In this document: positions 36,568-45,135 of the stretch, in pieces
Numbering within the stretch: the stretch's first letter is position 1
Layout of the letters: each line of letters begins with the position of its first letter
Translations under genes and position numbers: made by a program
DNA from: Herminiimonas sp.
Lineage (GTDB): Bacteria; Pseudomonadota; Gammaproteobacteria; Burkholderiales; Burkholderiaceae
Length of the DNA stretch: 64,000 nt
NCBI RefSeq assembly: GCF_030655415.1
Contig: NZ_JAURVN010000011.1
Span: 72,024-136,023 of the forward strand
Direction of reading: 5' to 3'
The notes under the pieces: model-generated
The model's input: only the letters and a program-made list of their open reading frames with translations
The model's database searches: none
Told to the model about the DNA's origin: nothing

Positions 36568-37894
36568 ATATGACAGGATCGACCGCATCCTGAATATTGA
36601 TCTTGCGGCGACGCCATGCATTAAGCGTGCGCATCGGATTAAATATGGACGAGATGTAGTAAATACCCTTGAAGACATACAAGGACGGCCAGATTGCCTT
36701 GTTGTGAAAAATATCGCCCGCCAGCACTGACATGACTGCCGCTTTCGCCTGCAGAAAATTGCGCGGCTCGACAAACAGCGCGCGCATTGCGGGATTGGTC
36801 ACACGATAAATGAACCAGCAGAAAATCGAAGGACCACGGCGCATATGACGATCAAATTTGGCCAGCGCACGCGGCGCATTGGCCGGATCGCGCAAGAAGG
36901 TAGTGACTGCTTCAGTACCTACAAAGGCGCTTTGCATCGCCAGGAAAACACCGGATGAAAACACCGGATCGACAAAGGCAAACGCGTCGCCAAGCAACAT
37001 GCAGCGATTGTCGTAGCTCTTGCTGCTGGTGTACGAATAATTTCCCGTCGCTTCAACGGGACCCACGCGCACCGCATCCTTCATGCGCATCGCCAGCTTA
37101 GGCGCGAGCGCAATCGTATCCATCAGAAATTGCTCGACACTGACCTTGCGCGAAGCAAGATAGGCGGGCCAGCATACGGCGCCAACACTGGTTGTGCCAT
37201 CCGCCAACGGAATGAACCAGAACCATCCGTGCTCGAACCAGAACAGGCTGATATCGCCTTCACGTTTGCCTTCCAGCCGTTCGACATTAGTAAAGTGGCT
37301 GTAAATCGCCGAACTGTTGTGCTTCTTGTTCTTCTGTTTGCTTTTCAGTTTGTTTGCCAGAAAAGTGTCGCGGCCTGACGCATCTATCACGTAATCGGCT
37401 ACATATTCCTGCATGCTGCCGTCGTCACACTGCGCCTTGATGCTGACATTGTCCTTGTGGAATTCGACATCCCGCACGCGGCAGCCCTCAACGACATCCG
37501 CACCCTTGGCTTTGGCATTTTTTATCAGAATGTGATCGAAGTCGGCGCGTCGTACCTGATAGGCATACGGCATGGATTTGTCCCATGCTTCGGCGAATTC
37601 GATATTGGTGCGGACGTCGTGTTCGAGCGCATTGAATTCCACGCCCCACTTCGGCATGCCGATTGCAGCGACCTGCTCGCTCAAACCCATTTTTTCCAGC
37701 AGCGGCATGTTTGCCGGCAACAGCGATTCACCGATATGAAAACGTGGATGTACCGCTTTTTCCAGCAGGCTGACCTTGAAACCTTTTTCAACCAGCAATG
37801 CAGCGGCGGTAGAACCAGCTGGCCCGCCGCCGATGATGACGATGTCGGTCTTGATACGCGCGGCGTTGCTGGTCAAGGTATCAGTGCTGGTCAT
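36566..37894 (-). CDS. flavin-dependent halogenase-like FAD oxidoreductase 1
   Basis: FAD enzyme of about 442 residues in the tryptophan-halogenase-like branch. The dinucleotide motif IIGGGPAGSTAA is at 20-31, with GGGPAG at 22-27. The halogenase hallmark W-x-W-x-I-P is present as WFWFIP at 224-229, and a Lys in KWGVEF (residue 82) aligns by position and context with the active-site Lys of these enzymes. FAD is also bound by GDAFAFVDPVFSSG. It may brominate, chlorinate or hydroxylate the aryl group or polyene; relatives without halogenase activity exist. ATG at 37894 has GGATGG 9 nt upstream. It is 65 nt after a lipoprotein hydrolase gene, in the middle of the pigment locus. Confidence 0.83.
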   Translation of the reverse strand: MTSTDTLTSNAARIKTDIVIIGGGPAGSTAAALLVEKGFKVSLLEKAVHPRFHIGESLLPANMPLLEKMGLSEQVAAIGMPKWGVEFNALEHDVRTNIEFAEAWDKSMPYAYQVRRADFDHILIKNAKAKGADVVEGCRVRDVEFHKDNVSIKAQCDDGSMQEYVADYVIDASGRDTFLANKLKSKQKNKKHNSSAIYSHFTNVERLEGKREGDISLFWFEHGWFWFIPLADGTTSVGAVCWPAYLASRKVSVEQFLMDTIALAPKLAMRMKDAVRVGPVEATGNYSYTSSKSYDNRCMLLGDAFAFVDPVFSSGVFLAMQSAFVGTEAVTTFLRDPANAPRALAKFDRHMRRGPSIFCWFIYRVTNPAMRALFVEPRNFLQAKAAVMSVLAGDIFHNKAIWPSLYVFKGIYYISSIFNPMRTLNAWRRRKINIQDAVDPVI

Positions 37895-37959
37895 AAAATA
37901 TCCATCCAAAGCGGGTTAGTGAAACAAATAACTATTTTATAAATAGCAGAATTGCTGGG

Positions 37960-38715
37960 TTACTCACATCTAGGTAACACGGAGCGATCAAGAAATGAGG
38001 CCCACAGTCTTTGCCAAGGCTGCCATTCATGACCACCATCCGTGGTCGTGACTCTTTCCGCCGGCAACACCTTCGCGATAATCTGGTTACTACCTGCAAA
38101 ACGATCTTCGGTACCGTATCCAATGTACAGCGGCGGTCTATCAGGTTTGCCTGCATAGACTGGATCGCTATAGCCTTTGATCCAAGACCATAGCAGGCGA
38201 TCGTAATCGGCAGCAGGGATGTCACCGACCTTCCAATCGGCGAGACCAGTCTTGGCGATTTCCGCAATCAGGCTGCGATTTCCCAAAAACGGCGCCATCA
38301 GAAACATGCCGTCTATGTCAGCACCATGTTCTTTCGCATACAGCAGCGAACCGTAGCCACCAAGAGAAATACCGGTCATCCATATCTGCCGATAACCTTT
38401 TTTACGCGCTGGGGCAACGATGTCGTCGTGCAAACGCTGCACCACCAATCCCTCCGGATAGTAGCCCATATGTGTATCGGCAATCACTAGGTCGGCGGCA
38501 ATCTGCCGTTCACGTAATGCCCGTACGAATCCTTGCTTCACAAAATCAGCAGGCGTGTCGTATGCACCGGGCAATAAAACTATTAATACCTCGGCTGGCG
38601 CTTTACAAGACGCGGCATCCTCAATAACATCCAGCTTGCTTTTAACGATCCCTGTAGACATGCACGCAGTAAGAAGTAGAGATGAGAGACAAGCTGCTAA
38701 GCTGACATTTTTCAT
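37960..38715 (-). CDS. lipoprotein alpha/beta hydrolase
   Basis: A 251-residue alpha/beta hydrolase with a lipoprotein signal: MKNVSLAACLSSLLLTAC with lipobox LTAC, the Cys being residue 18. The nucleophile elbow is GISLGGYGSLLYA near residue 115-127. An Asp is available in the later GYGTEDRFAGSN, and a His in GGHEWQPWQ, completing a triad. It would sit in the periplasmic face of a membrane. It is upstream of flavoenzyme 1 on the same strand and divergent from the chorismatase gene, so it may trim or attach an ester during pigment assembly; that is inference. Confidence 0.8.
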   Translation of the reverse strand: MKNVSLAACLSSLLLTACMSTGIVKSKLDVIEDAASCKAPAEVLIVLLPGAYDTPADFVKQGFVRALRERQIAADLVIADTHMGYYPEGLVVQRLHDDIVAPARKKGYRQIWMTGISLGGYGSLLYAKEHGADIDGMFLMAPFLGNRSLIAEIAKTGLADWKVGDIPAADYDRLLWSWIKGYSDPVYAGKPDRPPLYIGYGTEDRFAGSNQIIAKVLPAERVTTTDGGHEWQPWQRLWASFLDRSVLPRCE

Positions 38716-38833
38716 TGGTTTTTATTATACAAGGCAACAATAATCGCAAGGTCGTGTCTAACCAAAATTGCCGACCGCATAAACATCTTTGCAACATACT
38801 TTTATCCGCAACCAACCGTGAGACATCATTTGC

Positions 38834-39829
38834 ATGCTTAAGGTCTCCTACTGCAACACATCCGCACAATTGCCGCACGATCTTTCCGGCGTATTGGGCA
38901 CGCTTTGCTTTGTCCCTGACATTCCTGAAGCCTTGATTGCTTCAGGCACCGCCATGCAAATCATGATGCCGGTACTGGATGGACAGACCCATCTATTTGA
39001 AATGTTTCATGCCGACAATGCGCTCACCACACAAGTCGAAGGCGATATTTGCTATCGCTTCAATGAACATCTTTTGTTCGGTGTCGTTACGCTCGACGAA
39101 GCCCGCTTTGCCAGCTCTGCTGAAAGTTCGCCACTGCAGGCTGCCAGCCGGTCTGCCTACGAACAAATCTTCGCCCTGCTGGACTCGCATGATTTTCCGT
39201 TTGTACTGCGCTTCTGGAATTACATGGCGGACATCAATAGCGTGAGTCATGAGCTGGAACGTTATCGCCAATTCAATCTGGGACGCCAGCAGGCATTTTC
39301 CGCCAAGGAAAAAGAACGCGCAGGCAACGTTCCGGCAGCTTGCGCGCTGGGTGCCAGCAAGGGACCGCTGACGATTGCTTTCCTGGCTGGACGTACGCCT
39401 TCACTGCCAATCGAGAATCCGCGACAAGTCAGTGCCTACGATTACCCTGTGCAATACGGGCCGCGCAGCCCACTATTTTCGCGCGCAAGTGTGGCACCGC
39501 TGGGAGATGCGAGTCTGTTTTTCCTGTCAGGCACGGCGAGTATCGTCGGCCATGAGACTTTGCATCCAAATGATGTCGCCGCTCAAACAGAAGAATCCCT
39601 CACCAACGTGGAAGCCGTACTGGATGAGGCATGCCGAAAAACCGGCAAGCAGTTTGAACTGGCTAGCCTCGATTACATCGTCTACATCCGCCATCCTACG
39701 GATCTGCCCGCAATCAAAAATATTATGGAGCGCCGCATTGGCCCGAATTTAAAAGCGGCGTACGTGCAGGCTGATATTTGTCGATCAGATCTGTTGGTAG
39801 AAATTGAAGGATCGGCAGAGCTGAGCTAA
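38834..39829 (+). CDS. chorismatase (XanB2/Hyg5/FkbO-like)
   Basis: Cleaves chorismate to hydroxybenzoate and pyruvate, supplying the aryl starter. Features of the chorismatase family are RFWNYMADIN (126-135), YPVQYGPRSPLFSRA (204-218) and SGTASIVGHETLHP (232-245), within a 331-residue protein that ends in a YjgF/RidA-like fold. XanB2 of Xanthomonas makes 3- and 4-hydroxybenzoate for xanthomonadin and ubiquinone; Hyg5 makes 3-hydroxybenzoate. The product ratio cannot be told from sequence. It is a single gene between divergent and convergent minus-strand genes. Confidence 0.85.
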   Translation: MLKVSYCNTSAQLPHDLSGVLGTLCFVPDIPEALIASGTAMQIMMPVLDGQTHLFEMFHADNALTTQVEGDICYRFNEHLLFGVVTLDEARFASSAESSPLQAASRSAYEQIFALLDSHDFPFVLRFWNYMADINSVSHELERYRQFNLGRQQAFSAKEKERAGNVPAACALGASKGPLTIAFLAGRTPSLPIENPRQVSAYDYPVQYGPRSPLFSRASVAPLGDASLFFLSGTASIVGHETLHPNDVAAQTEESLTNVEAVLDEACRKTGKQFELASLDYIVYIRHPTDLPAIKNIMERRIGPNLKAAYVQADICRSDLLVEIEGSAELS

Positions 39830-39853
39830 ACCTTCCTTCTTGCTTCAGATGTA

Positions 39854-39890
39854 AAAAAAGCCGGTGAACATAAAATTCACCGGCTTTTTT
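39854..39890. terminator. bidirectional terminator after the chorismatase
   Basis: AAAAAAGCCGGTGAA and TTCACCGGCTTTTTT form a long stem around a 7-8 nt loop, with the T-run at 39885-39890. It lies between the chorismatase stop and the convergent BamE-like lipoprotein gene. Confidence 0.88.
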
Positions 39891-39914
39891 GCGCTTTTAA
39901 AACGCACATTTCAA

Positions 39915-40538
39915 TTATTGAAAGCCGCGTTCAGTTTTGTCGTATTCAATTACGGTCAGGCCGCTGCCATCATTCACGCCTATCGCATACGCACCCGCGC
40001 CACCGGAGAAAGTCAGGCGACCCACGCCCTTGTAATAAAAGATCGTTTCATAGCGGCCCGATCCAAAATAGAAAGGGATCCAGGCTTTGCCTGTGATGTG
40101 TGAATTGGTATCGGTCGGGGTACCGGCAATACTGATGACTTCGTTCAAGCCCATGCCGATCTTGAGACCACTGAATTTGCCTTTGACAGGCGTGCCGATA
40201 ATCTGGCCGGACCAGTCGTTGATACCTTTGACTTCTTGCGGTTTGCCGTTTGAAGCAGTGGCTGGTGCTGGAGTTGGTGCCGATGCAGCTTCCTGCTGTG
40301 CTTTTTTCTCGGCTGCTGCAGCTTGCTGCGCTGCCTTGCGATCTTCCGCATCTTTTTTGGCTTGTGCCTTTGGACCAAGTTTTTTCTGTGGCGCAGCCGG
40401 CTTGGCTGGCGCCGCTACAACTGGCGCTGGGGCGGGAGTCGCCTTGACTTCGGGTGCTGGCGCGGCTTCCTTCTTCTGCATGGTTTCACAACCGGCAAGC
40501 AACACTATGACGGCCGCAACCGTGATCAGTTTTTTCAT
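39915..40538 (-). CDS. lipoprotein with low-complexity linker and BamE/SmpA-like C-terminus
   Basis: The start MKKLITVAAVIVLLAGCETM has a clear lipobox (LAGC, Cys17) and GGGGAGA upstream, so ATG 40538 is chosen over the earlier GTG-type frame. Residues about 20-115 are an Ala/Lys/Pro/Gln-rich linker. The final ~95 residues contain LKIGMGLNEVISIAGTPTD, resembling the BamE/SmpA motif (Gly-Met, then Val, then Gly-x-Pro) and probably fold as such a domain. It starts 65 nt after the chain-length factor on the same strand, so may be the last gene of the pigment operon. Function unknown. Confidence 0.75.
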   Translation of the reverse strand: MKKLITVAAVIVLLAGCETMQKKEAAPAPEVKATPAPAPVVAAPAKPAAPQKKLGPKAQAKKDAEDRKAAQQAAAAEKKAQQEAASAPTPAPATASNGKPQEVKGINDWSGQIIGTPVKGKFSGLKIGMGLNEVISIAGTPTDTNSHITGKAWIPFYFGSGRYETIFYYKGVGRLTFSGGAGAYAIGVNDGSGLTVIEYDKTERGFQ

Positions 40539-40603
40539 TATTCTCTCCCCTTCAATCATTTAAAAATTGGCATGTGGTCGGCATGAATACGCTGCCAGCA
40601 TGC

Positions 40604-41410
40604 TCAAGCTGCGACAAATTTTACGCGAAGCGACTGTTGATTGACATATTCCAGATAAATATCCGCAGCCGCGGCCTGCTCCGGAAGTTGCGCCAAGACC
40701 TGCATCAACGGTAACCCGCGCGCAGCGGGAATGCCGACACGAACGTTTTCCAGCTCGCTGCTTTCCATCGTGGTCGAAGGTGTTTTTTCCAGACTGACAT
40801 CGATGGCGGTGATGCTGCCTTGTGTCACATCAGGCGTCAGCAAAATGCTGATGGCGAACTGGTCAGCGACAGGGCGCACACCATGAATAGGTTCCGGATA
40901 AGGCGTATCGTAGACCACCAGCAAAACCGGCCGCTTTTCGACAGAGCACTGCACTGCGGCTTCCAGCAAACCAACGGCAAAGCCCGCGTCATAGGCACAC
41001 AGGCTGGTTGATGGCAGCATCGCGCCGCTCGCAATCCCCCAATAACCCGACGGTGCGTTATGCACGGAATTATGAAAACGTGTCGGCGAAATCATGCGAT
41101 CGCTGCTGGCAAGTGCTTCGCAGATGAGATGACAGTTTTCACCGTCGCCACCAGACGAGCAAAATACTGTCGTCATGCTGCTCGGATCGATGCCGGCGGC
41201 AGCCAACGCTTCGAGTCCGCTGGCCAGCGCGATCTTGACGCCGATACCGACGCGACGGCGTTCGGCACTAGGCAATACATTCAATACAGGATTGACAGTG
41301 CGCGCAGGCTGATAGGCAACTTCCTTGCGCAAAATGCTGCGCCATTCCGGCCAGTTGTTGGCACCAGGACCGATTGCACCTATCGCTTCGATATAGACCT
41401 TGACGCTCAT
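40604..41410 (-). CDS. chain-length factor, partial ketosynthase (ApeC-like)
   Basis: A 268-residue protein related to the N-terminal part of beta-ketoacyl synthases, matching the chain-length-factor partner (ApeC) of aryl polyene systems. It covers segments like NSVHNAPSGYWGIASGAML and TSLCAYDAGFAVGLLEA, then stops where the two catalytic histidine regions of a full ketosynthase should be. A Cys at 138 occurs where the ketosynthase Cys would align, which is unusual for a non-catalytic partner. It overlaps the ketosynthase gene by 4 nt, so the two subunits are probably made in equal amounts. Confidence 0.84.
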   Translation of the reverse strand: MSVKVYIEAIGAIGPGANNWPEWRSILRKEVAYQPARTVNPVLNVLPSAERRRVGIGVKIALASGLEALAAAGIDPSSMTTVFCSSGGDGENCHLICEALASSDRMISPTRFHNSVHNAPSGYWGIASGAMLPSTSLCAYDAGFAVGLLEAAVQCSVEKRPVLLVVYDTPYPEPIHGVRPVADQFAISILLTPDVTQGSITAIDVSLEKTPSTTMESSELENVRVGIPAARGLPLMQVLAQLPEQAAAADIYLEYVNQQSLRVKFVAA

Positions 41411-42597
41411 GACACGATTCCCAACACCAGGCTGCAGTTGGAACCGCCAAAGCCGAATGAATTATTGACTGCGTAATGAATGGAGCCGGCTCGATTGGCC
41501 AGCACGTAATCGACATCCAGCGCGCTATCCACCTTGGTAGTGTTGATCCCTGCTGGCGTCACGCCGTGCTGCATCGCCATCACGCAAATGATGGCCTCGA
41601 CGCCGCCCGCTGCACCCAGCGTATGGCCGGTTGCGCCCTTGGTAGAGCTGCACGCGGTGCTATTGCCGAATACAGCGTGAACCGCTTTACCCTCTGCCGC
41701 ATCATTACTTGGTGTAGCAGTGCCATGCAGATTGATATAGCCAATCTGATCCGGCTGAATCCCGGCCGCAGCAAGCGCCGCCTTCATGGCCATTTGTGCG
41801 CCCATGCCTTCCGGATGCGGCGATGACATGTGATGCGCATCGCTGGATTCGCCGACGCCGTGCAACAGGATCGTACCGGCAGCCGACAACGATGTTGGCT
41901 TGCTCAGCAAAACGAAGGCCGCGCCCTCAGCAATCGATATGCCATTGCGTCCTTCGCCATACGGTTGCGCTGGCGTCGGTGCCAGCAATTGCAGGGAATT
42001 GAAACCGTAAAGCGTCGTCAGACACAAGCTGTCCACACCACCCACGACCGCGGCATCGATCAATCCGGCTTCTATCATGCGAGCAGCATTGCCGAATACC
42101 TTGGCACTGGAAGAACATGCCGATGAAACCGTCAACGCCGGACCGGTCAGGCCAAGAAAGGCACTGACATAGGCTGCGACAGAATAAGTATTATGTGTTT
42201 CGGCGTAATGAAAATCGGCTGGCAGCGCGCCATCCTGCTGACGCTGTCGATATGCCAGCTCCGTCTGCAAGATGCCAGAGGTACTGGTGCCGAGAAAAAG
42301 ACCAACCCGATCCGAACCGTACTGTGCGATGGCATCGTTGACAGCATCGACAAAACCATCCTGCTGCAAGGCTAGATGGGCAAGGCGGTTATTACGGCAA
42401 TCGAATCTCGACAAGTTTTTCGGCAGGAGCACATCGTCCACGCCATCCACTTCGCCGATGAAAGTGGGCAAGTCGACTGTCTCGAAATCGCAAGGCTTTA
42501 ATCCTCCCTGCTGAGTCGATAATTTCTTCCAGTTAGCCTCCAGGCCCAAACCCAGGCAGGTGCTTAATGTGTATTTTTTTAGTTCAAGGGTTTGCAT
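41407..42597 (-). CDS. beta-ketoacyl-ACP synthase (ApeO-like)
   Basis: A 396-residue ketosynthase with the complete catalytic triad: Cys161 in TVSSACSSSA, His291 in NLHGTATPSND, and His325 in KGATGHTLGAAG. NNSFGFGGSN near the C-terminus is also typical. It should carry out the repeated condensations of polyene growth together with the chain-length factor encoded next to it. It is the only full ketosynthase in the locus. The start is an ATG. It lies 64 nt after the polysaccharide deacetylase stop on the same strand. Confidence 0.9.
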   Translation of the reverse strand: MQTLELKKYTLSTCLGLGLEANWKKLSTQQGGLKPCDFETVDLPTFIGEVDGVDDVLLPKNLSRFDCRNNRLAHLALQQDGFVDAVNDAIAQYGSDRVGLFLGTSTSGILQTELAYRQRQQDGALPADFHYAETHNTYSVAAYVSAFLGLTGPALTVSSACSSSAKVFGNAARMIEAGLIDAAVVGGVDSLCLTTLYGFNSLQLLAPTPAQPYGEGRNGISIAEGAAFVLLSKPTSLSAAGTILLHGVGESSDAHHMSSPHPEGMGAQMAMKAALAAAGIQPDQIGYINLHGTATPSNDAAEGKAVHAVFGNSTACSSTKGATGHTLGAAGGVEAIICVMAMQHGVTPAGINTTKVDSALDVDYVLANRAGSIHYAVNNSFGFGGSNCSLVLGIVS

Positions 42598-42661
42598 GGG
42601 ATCTTATCGATTGCATGTAATTACTCAATAATTCAACGAACTCAAATTTCGGCAGCGCGAT

Positions 42662-43492
42662 TCAACCGCGCATACCTTCTTCCAGCCTAACGAACTGCAG
42701 ATTCTGTTTCGTGTATGCCGCGACCAGTTGCGGCAGCACATCCAGAATCACAGGACGGCCATCACTACCTGGTGCCGCATTGCCATCATGGAGCAGCAAA
42801 ATATCCCCGGGACCGGCATTTTTCAGCAAACGCTGCGCCACTTTCTGCGCATCACCTACCCGCGTATCGAATCCACGACGGGTCCAGCTGACTAGTCGAA
42901 GGTCGAGCTGGTGTAACACTGGATCAAGAAAAGGATTTCGTAAACCGGCAGGTGCGCGGAAAAATAGCGGCTTTCTTCCTGTTACCTCTTCAATGACCTG
43001 TTGAGCGGCAGCAAGTTCCTTTTTGATGCCATTCAATCCGAGGATGGAAAAATAATGCCGGTGCACCATGCTGTGATTTTCGATGTGATGACCTTCCGCG
43101 ATCATTCTGCGCGCCAGTTCTGGATGATTTTTGACCTTGGTGGCAATGCAGAAGAACGTGGCCTTTATGCCATGCTCTTTCAATACATCCAGCACCTGCG
43201 GCGTGATCTCTGGATCAGGGCCATCGTCGATGGTCAGTGCAATCTCGCGGCGCCCACCGGGCAGGCGCAGGGTATTCGGTCCCAGCAAAGTACTCTTGGG
43301 CCATAGTCCGGCTGCCGTTAACACAACGTGATTAGCAATCAGCGCTGCAATACAAACGAAAACCGTTTCTGGCCACAACAATGTCGACGCAGCTGCGCCT
43401 ACATGAATGGCAGCGGATGCCTTGATAAAACTGCTGGGCTGCCACTTTGCAGGCCTGATCATGGTTGCATCGTTCACGTTATCTCTATTCAA
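42662..43492 (-). CDS. polysaccharide deacetylase (NodB-type) of the pigment operon
   Basis: A NodB-domain carbohydrate esterase family 4 enzyme of about 276 residues. Motif 1 is LTIDDGPDPEITP, motif 2 is HIENHSMVHRHYF with His-x-x-x-His metal ligands, and RAPAGLRNP and DILLLHDG supply later motifs. An N-terminal hydrophobic segment (residues about 25-60) suggests membrane attachment. The start is uncertain: TTG at 43492 overlaps the upstream stop as TTGA, and an ATG lies at 43462. A deacetylase is an additional tailoring gene whose substrate here is unknown; deacylation of a sugar on the glycosylated polyene is possible. Confidence 0.83.
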   Translation of the reverse strand: MNRDNVNDATMIRPAKWQPSSFIKASAAIHVGAAASTLLWPETVFVCIAALIANHVVLTAAGLWPKSTLLGPNTLRLPGGRREIALTIDDGPDPEITPQVLDVLKEHGIKATFFCIATKVKNHPELARRMIAEGHHIENHSMVHRHYFSILGLNGIKKELAAAQQVIEEVTGRKPLFFRAPAGLRNPFLDPVLHQLDLRLVSWTRRGFDTRVGDAQKVAQRLLKNAGPGDILLLHDGNAAPGSDGRPVILDVLPQLVAAYTKQNLQFVRLEEGMRG

Positions 43493-45135
43493 TAGGCTGC
43501 GTTGGAGAACAGCATAGGCGCCTTGCCGCCATATGGCGCCTGCAACATGTCATCGAGTACGCGCTTCAATTCCACGCCCTCTGCCGACGTGGCAAGGCCA
43601 TGATGCTCGCCGCATGCGCGTGCAAGCATTGCATCCGCCAGTTGCTGCAACAAGAGGAAATTATCTGCCATGCGCTGCGCGAAACCGGCGTCATCCAGCT
43701 GATCCTTCAAGCCGCGATTCAATTCGGAAAACCAGTCGATCTCGGTCTGGTCCAGCAGCTGTGACGGATTGCGCTTCTGGCTGACCTTGCCCCATGCACG
43801 GAAAAAATTCTGCATGGCGATATTGATTTTTTGAACTTGCATCAGCGGCTTGTGCAGACGTCCCATGGTCGACACGTCGACTAGACGATTCTGGATAAAC
43901 AACGGGCACATGATGCCCCAGTAATAAGCGTAATCCCACGACACCTTGTGCGGCAATACTTCAGGATCACCAAACAGCGCGTATTGATCTACATAGACCG
44001 ACAGCGTGGTCTCATACATCGAAAAGAAAATTTGCTGATAAAAATCGGCATACATCGCCACCGGCGCCTTGTTGCGGTCATGCGCAATCAGTTCGGTGAT
44101 GTAAGTATTACCTATCGCGATGAAGTCGCTACCGGGCGAATAGAACGGATCAAGGAACAGGCCTGCTTCGCCAGTCAATGCCCAGCGGTTATCGCCCGAG
44201 AAGACCTGCTTGCAACCATATGAAAAGCGTTTGAAGAAGGCGAAATCCTGCAGCTTGTCGCGCTCACCTTCCAGATGATCGAACAGGCGCGGCTGATGAA
44301 TCTTCAGCCAGTCCATCGCCTTTTCGAAGGTATTCATGTTTTCAACTGGATGCATGGTGGCATCTGCCACGATGCCGACCGAATGCGAGCCGGATGCCAG
44401 TGGAATCAACCATACCCAGTAGCCTTCACCGACCAGGTGGTTGGTGGACAGCCAGCGATTCGGCGGATTGCAGGATTCCAACCAGTCCTTGTCTTCAGAC
44501 CAATCGTGAATGTCGATGCGGCTGCCGATACGGAACCAGACCGCGCCCGCGTTATGGCCATTTTCTTGGGCCAGATCGAGTTTGCGTTTGATAAGTCCGG
44601 CGCGACCCGATGCATCAATCAACCAGCGCGCACTCGCATGCACCGTCTGTTTGTCGGATTCGTAATTGACCTGATGCAAGGCATCGCCTTCTCCGATCGA
44701 AAACTGGCGAATCACGGCGTCGTCGACAAACTGTACGCCTGCATCCAAAGCCAGATTCGCCAACTTGTTTTCAAAAATGCCGCGATCAATCTGATACGTA
44801 AACGTCGGCAGGATTTTGCTGCCGCCGAGTTCTGTGACCTTGTCGAAATCGCGACGTCCTTCGGAAAAGAAAAAACGGAAGCCGAATTTTTTCAGCTGCT
44901 CGGTTTGCATGTGCTCCTTGAGGCCGAGCACAGTATCAAAATAATGGGCGCCAATTTCGACCGATGATTCACCGACCTTGTGCGCTGCCAGTGGCACAGG
45001 ATGGGAACGACGCTCGATGACGAGAATCGACAGATCGCTAAAGCGCTTCTTGAGTTGCAAGGACAGCGTCAGACCAGCCAATCCCCCACCCATGATGACG
45101 ACATCATACTGCCGGGAATTGGTGATATCAGTCAT
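43489..45135 (-). CDS. flavin-dependent halogenase-like FAD oxidoreductase 2
   Basis: A 548-residue FAD enzyme of the halogenase-like superfamily. The FAD motif MGGGLAGLTL starts near residue 15, the hallmark W-x-W-x-I-P is present as WVWLIP at 240-245, and Lys83 in LKKFGFRF aligns with the active-site Lys by context. The C-terminal part (about 340-548) is longer than in enzyme 1. The ATG at 45135 has AAGGA 8 nt upstream and overlaps the acyltransferase stop as ATGA. It lies within the minus-strand operon. Halogenation or ring hydroxylation of the polyene head are the best guesses. Confidence 0.83.
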   Translation of the reverse strand: MTDITNSRQYDVVIMGGGLAGLTLSLQLKKRFSDLSILVIERRSHPVPLAAHKVGESSVEIGAHYFDTVLGLKEHMQTEQLKKFGFRFFFSEGRRDFDKVTELGGSKILPTFTYQIDRGIFENKLANLALDAGVQFVDDAVIRQFSIGEGDALHQVNYESDKQTVHASARWLIDASGRAGLIKRKLDLAQENGHNAGAVWFRIGSRIDIHDWSEDKDWLESCNPPNRWLSTNHLVGEGYWVWLIPLASGSHSVGIVADATMHPVENMNTFEKAMDWLKIHQPRLFDHLEGERDKLQDFAFFKRFSYGCKQVFSGDNRWALTGEAGLFLDPFYSPGSDFIAIGNTYITELIAHDRNKAPVAMYADFYQQIFFSMYETTLSVYVDQYALFGDPEVLPHKVSWDYAYYWGIMCPLFIQNRLVDVSTMGRLHKPLMQVQKINIAMQNFFRAWGKVSQKRNPSQLLDQTEIDWFSELNRGLKDQLDDAGFAQRMADNFLLLQQLADAMLARACGEHHGLATSAEGVELKRVLDDMLQAPYGGKAPMLFSNAAY

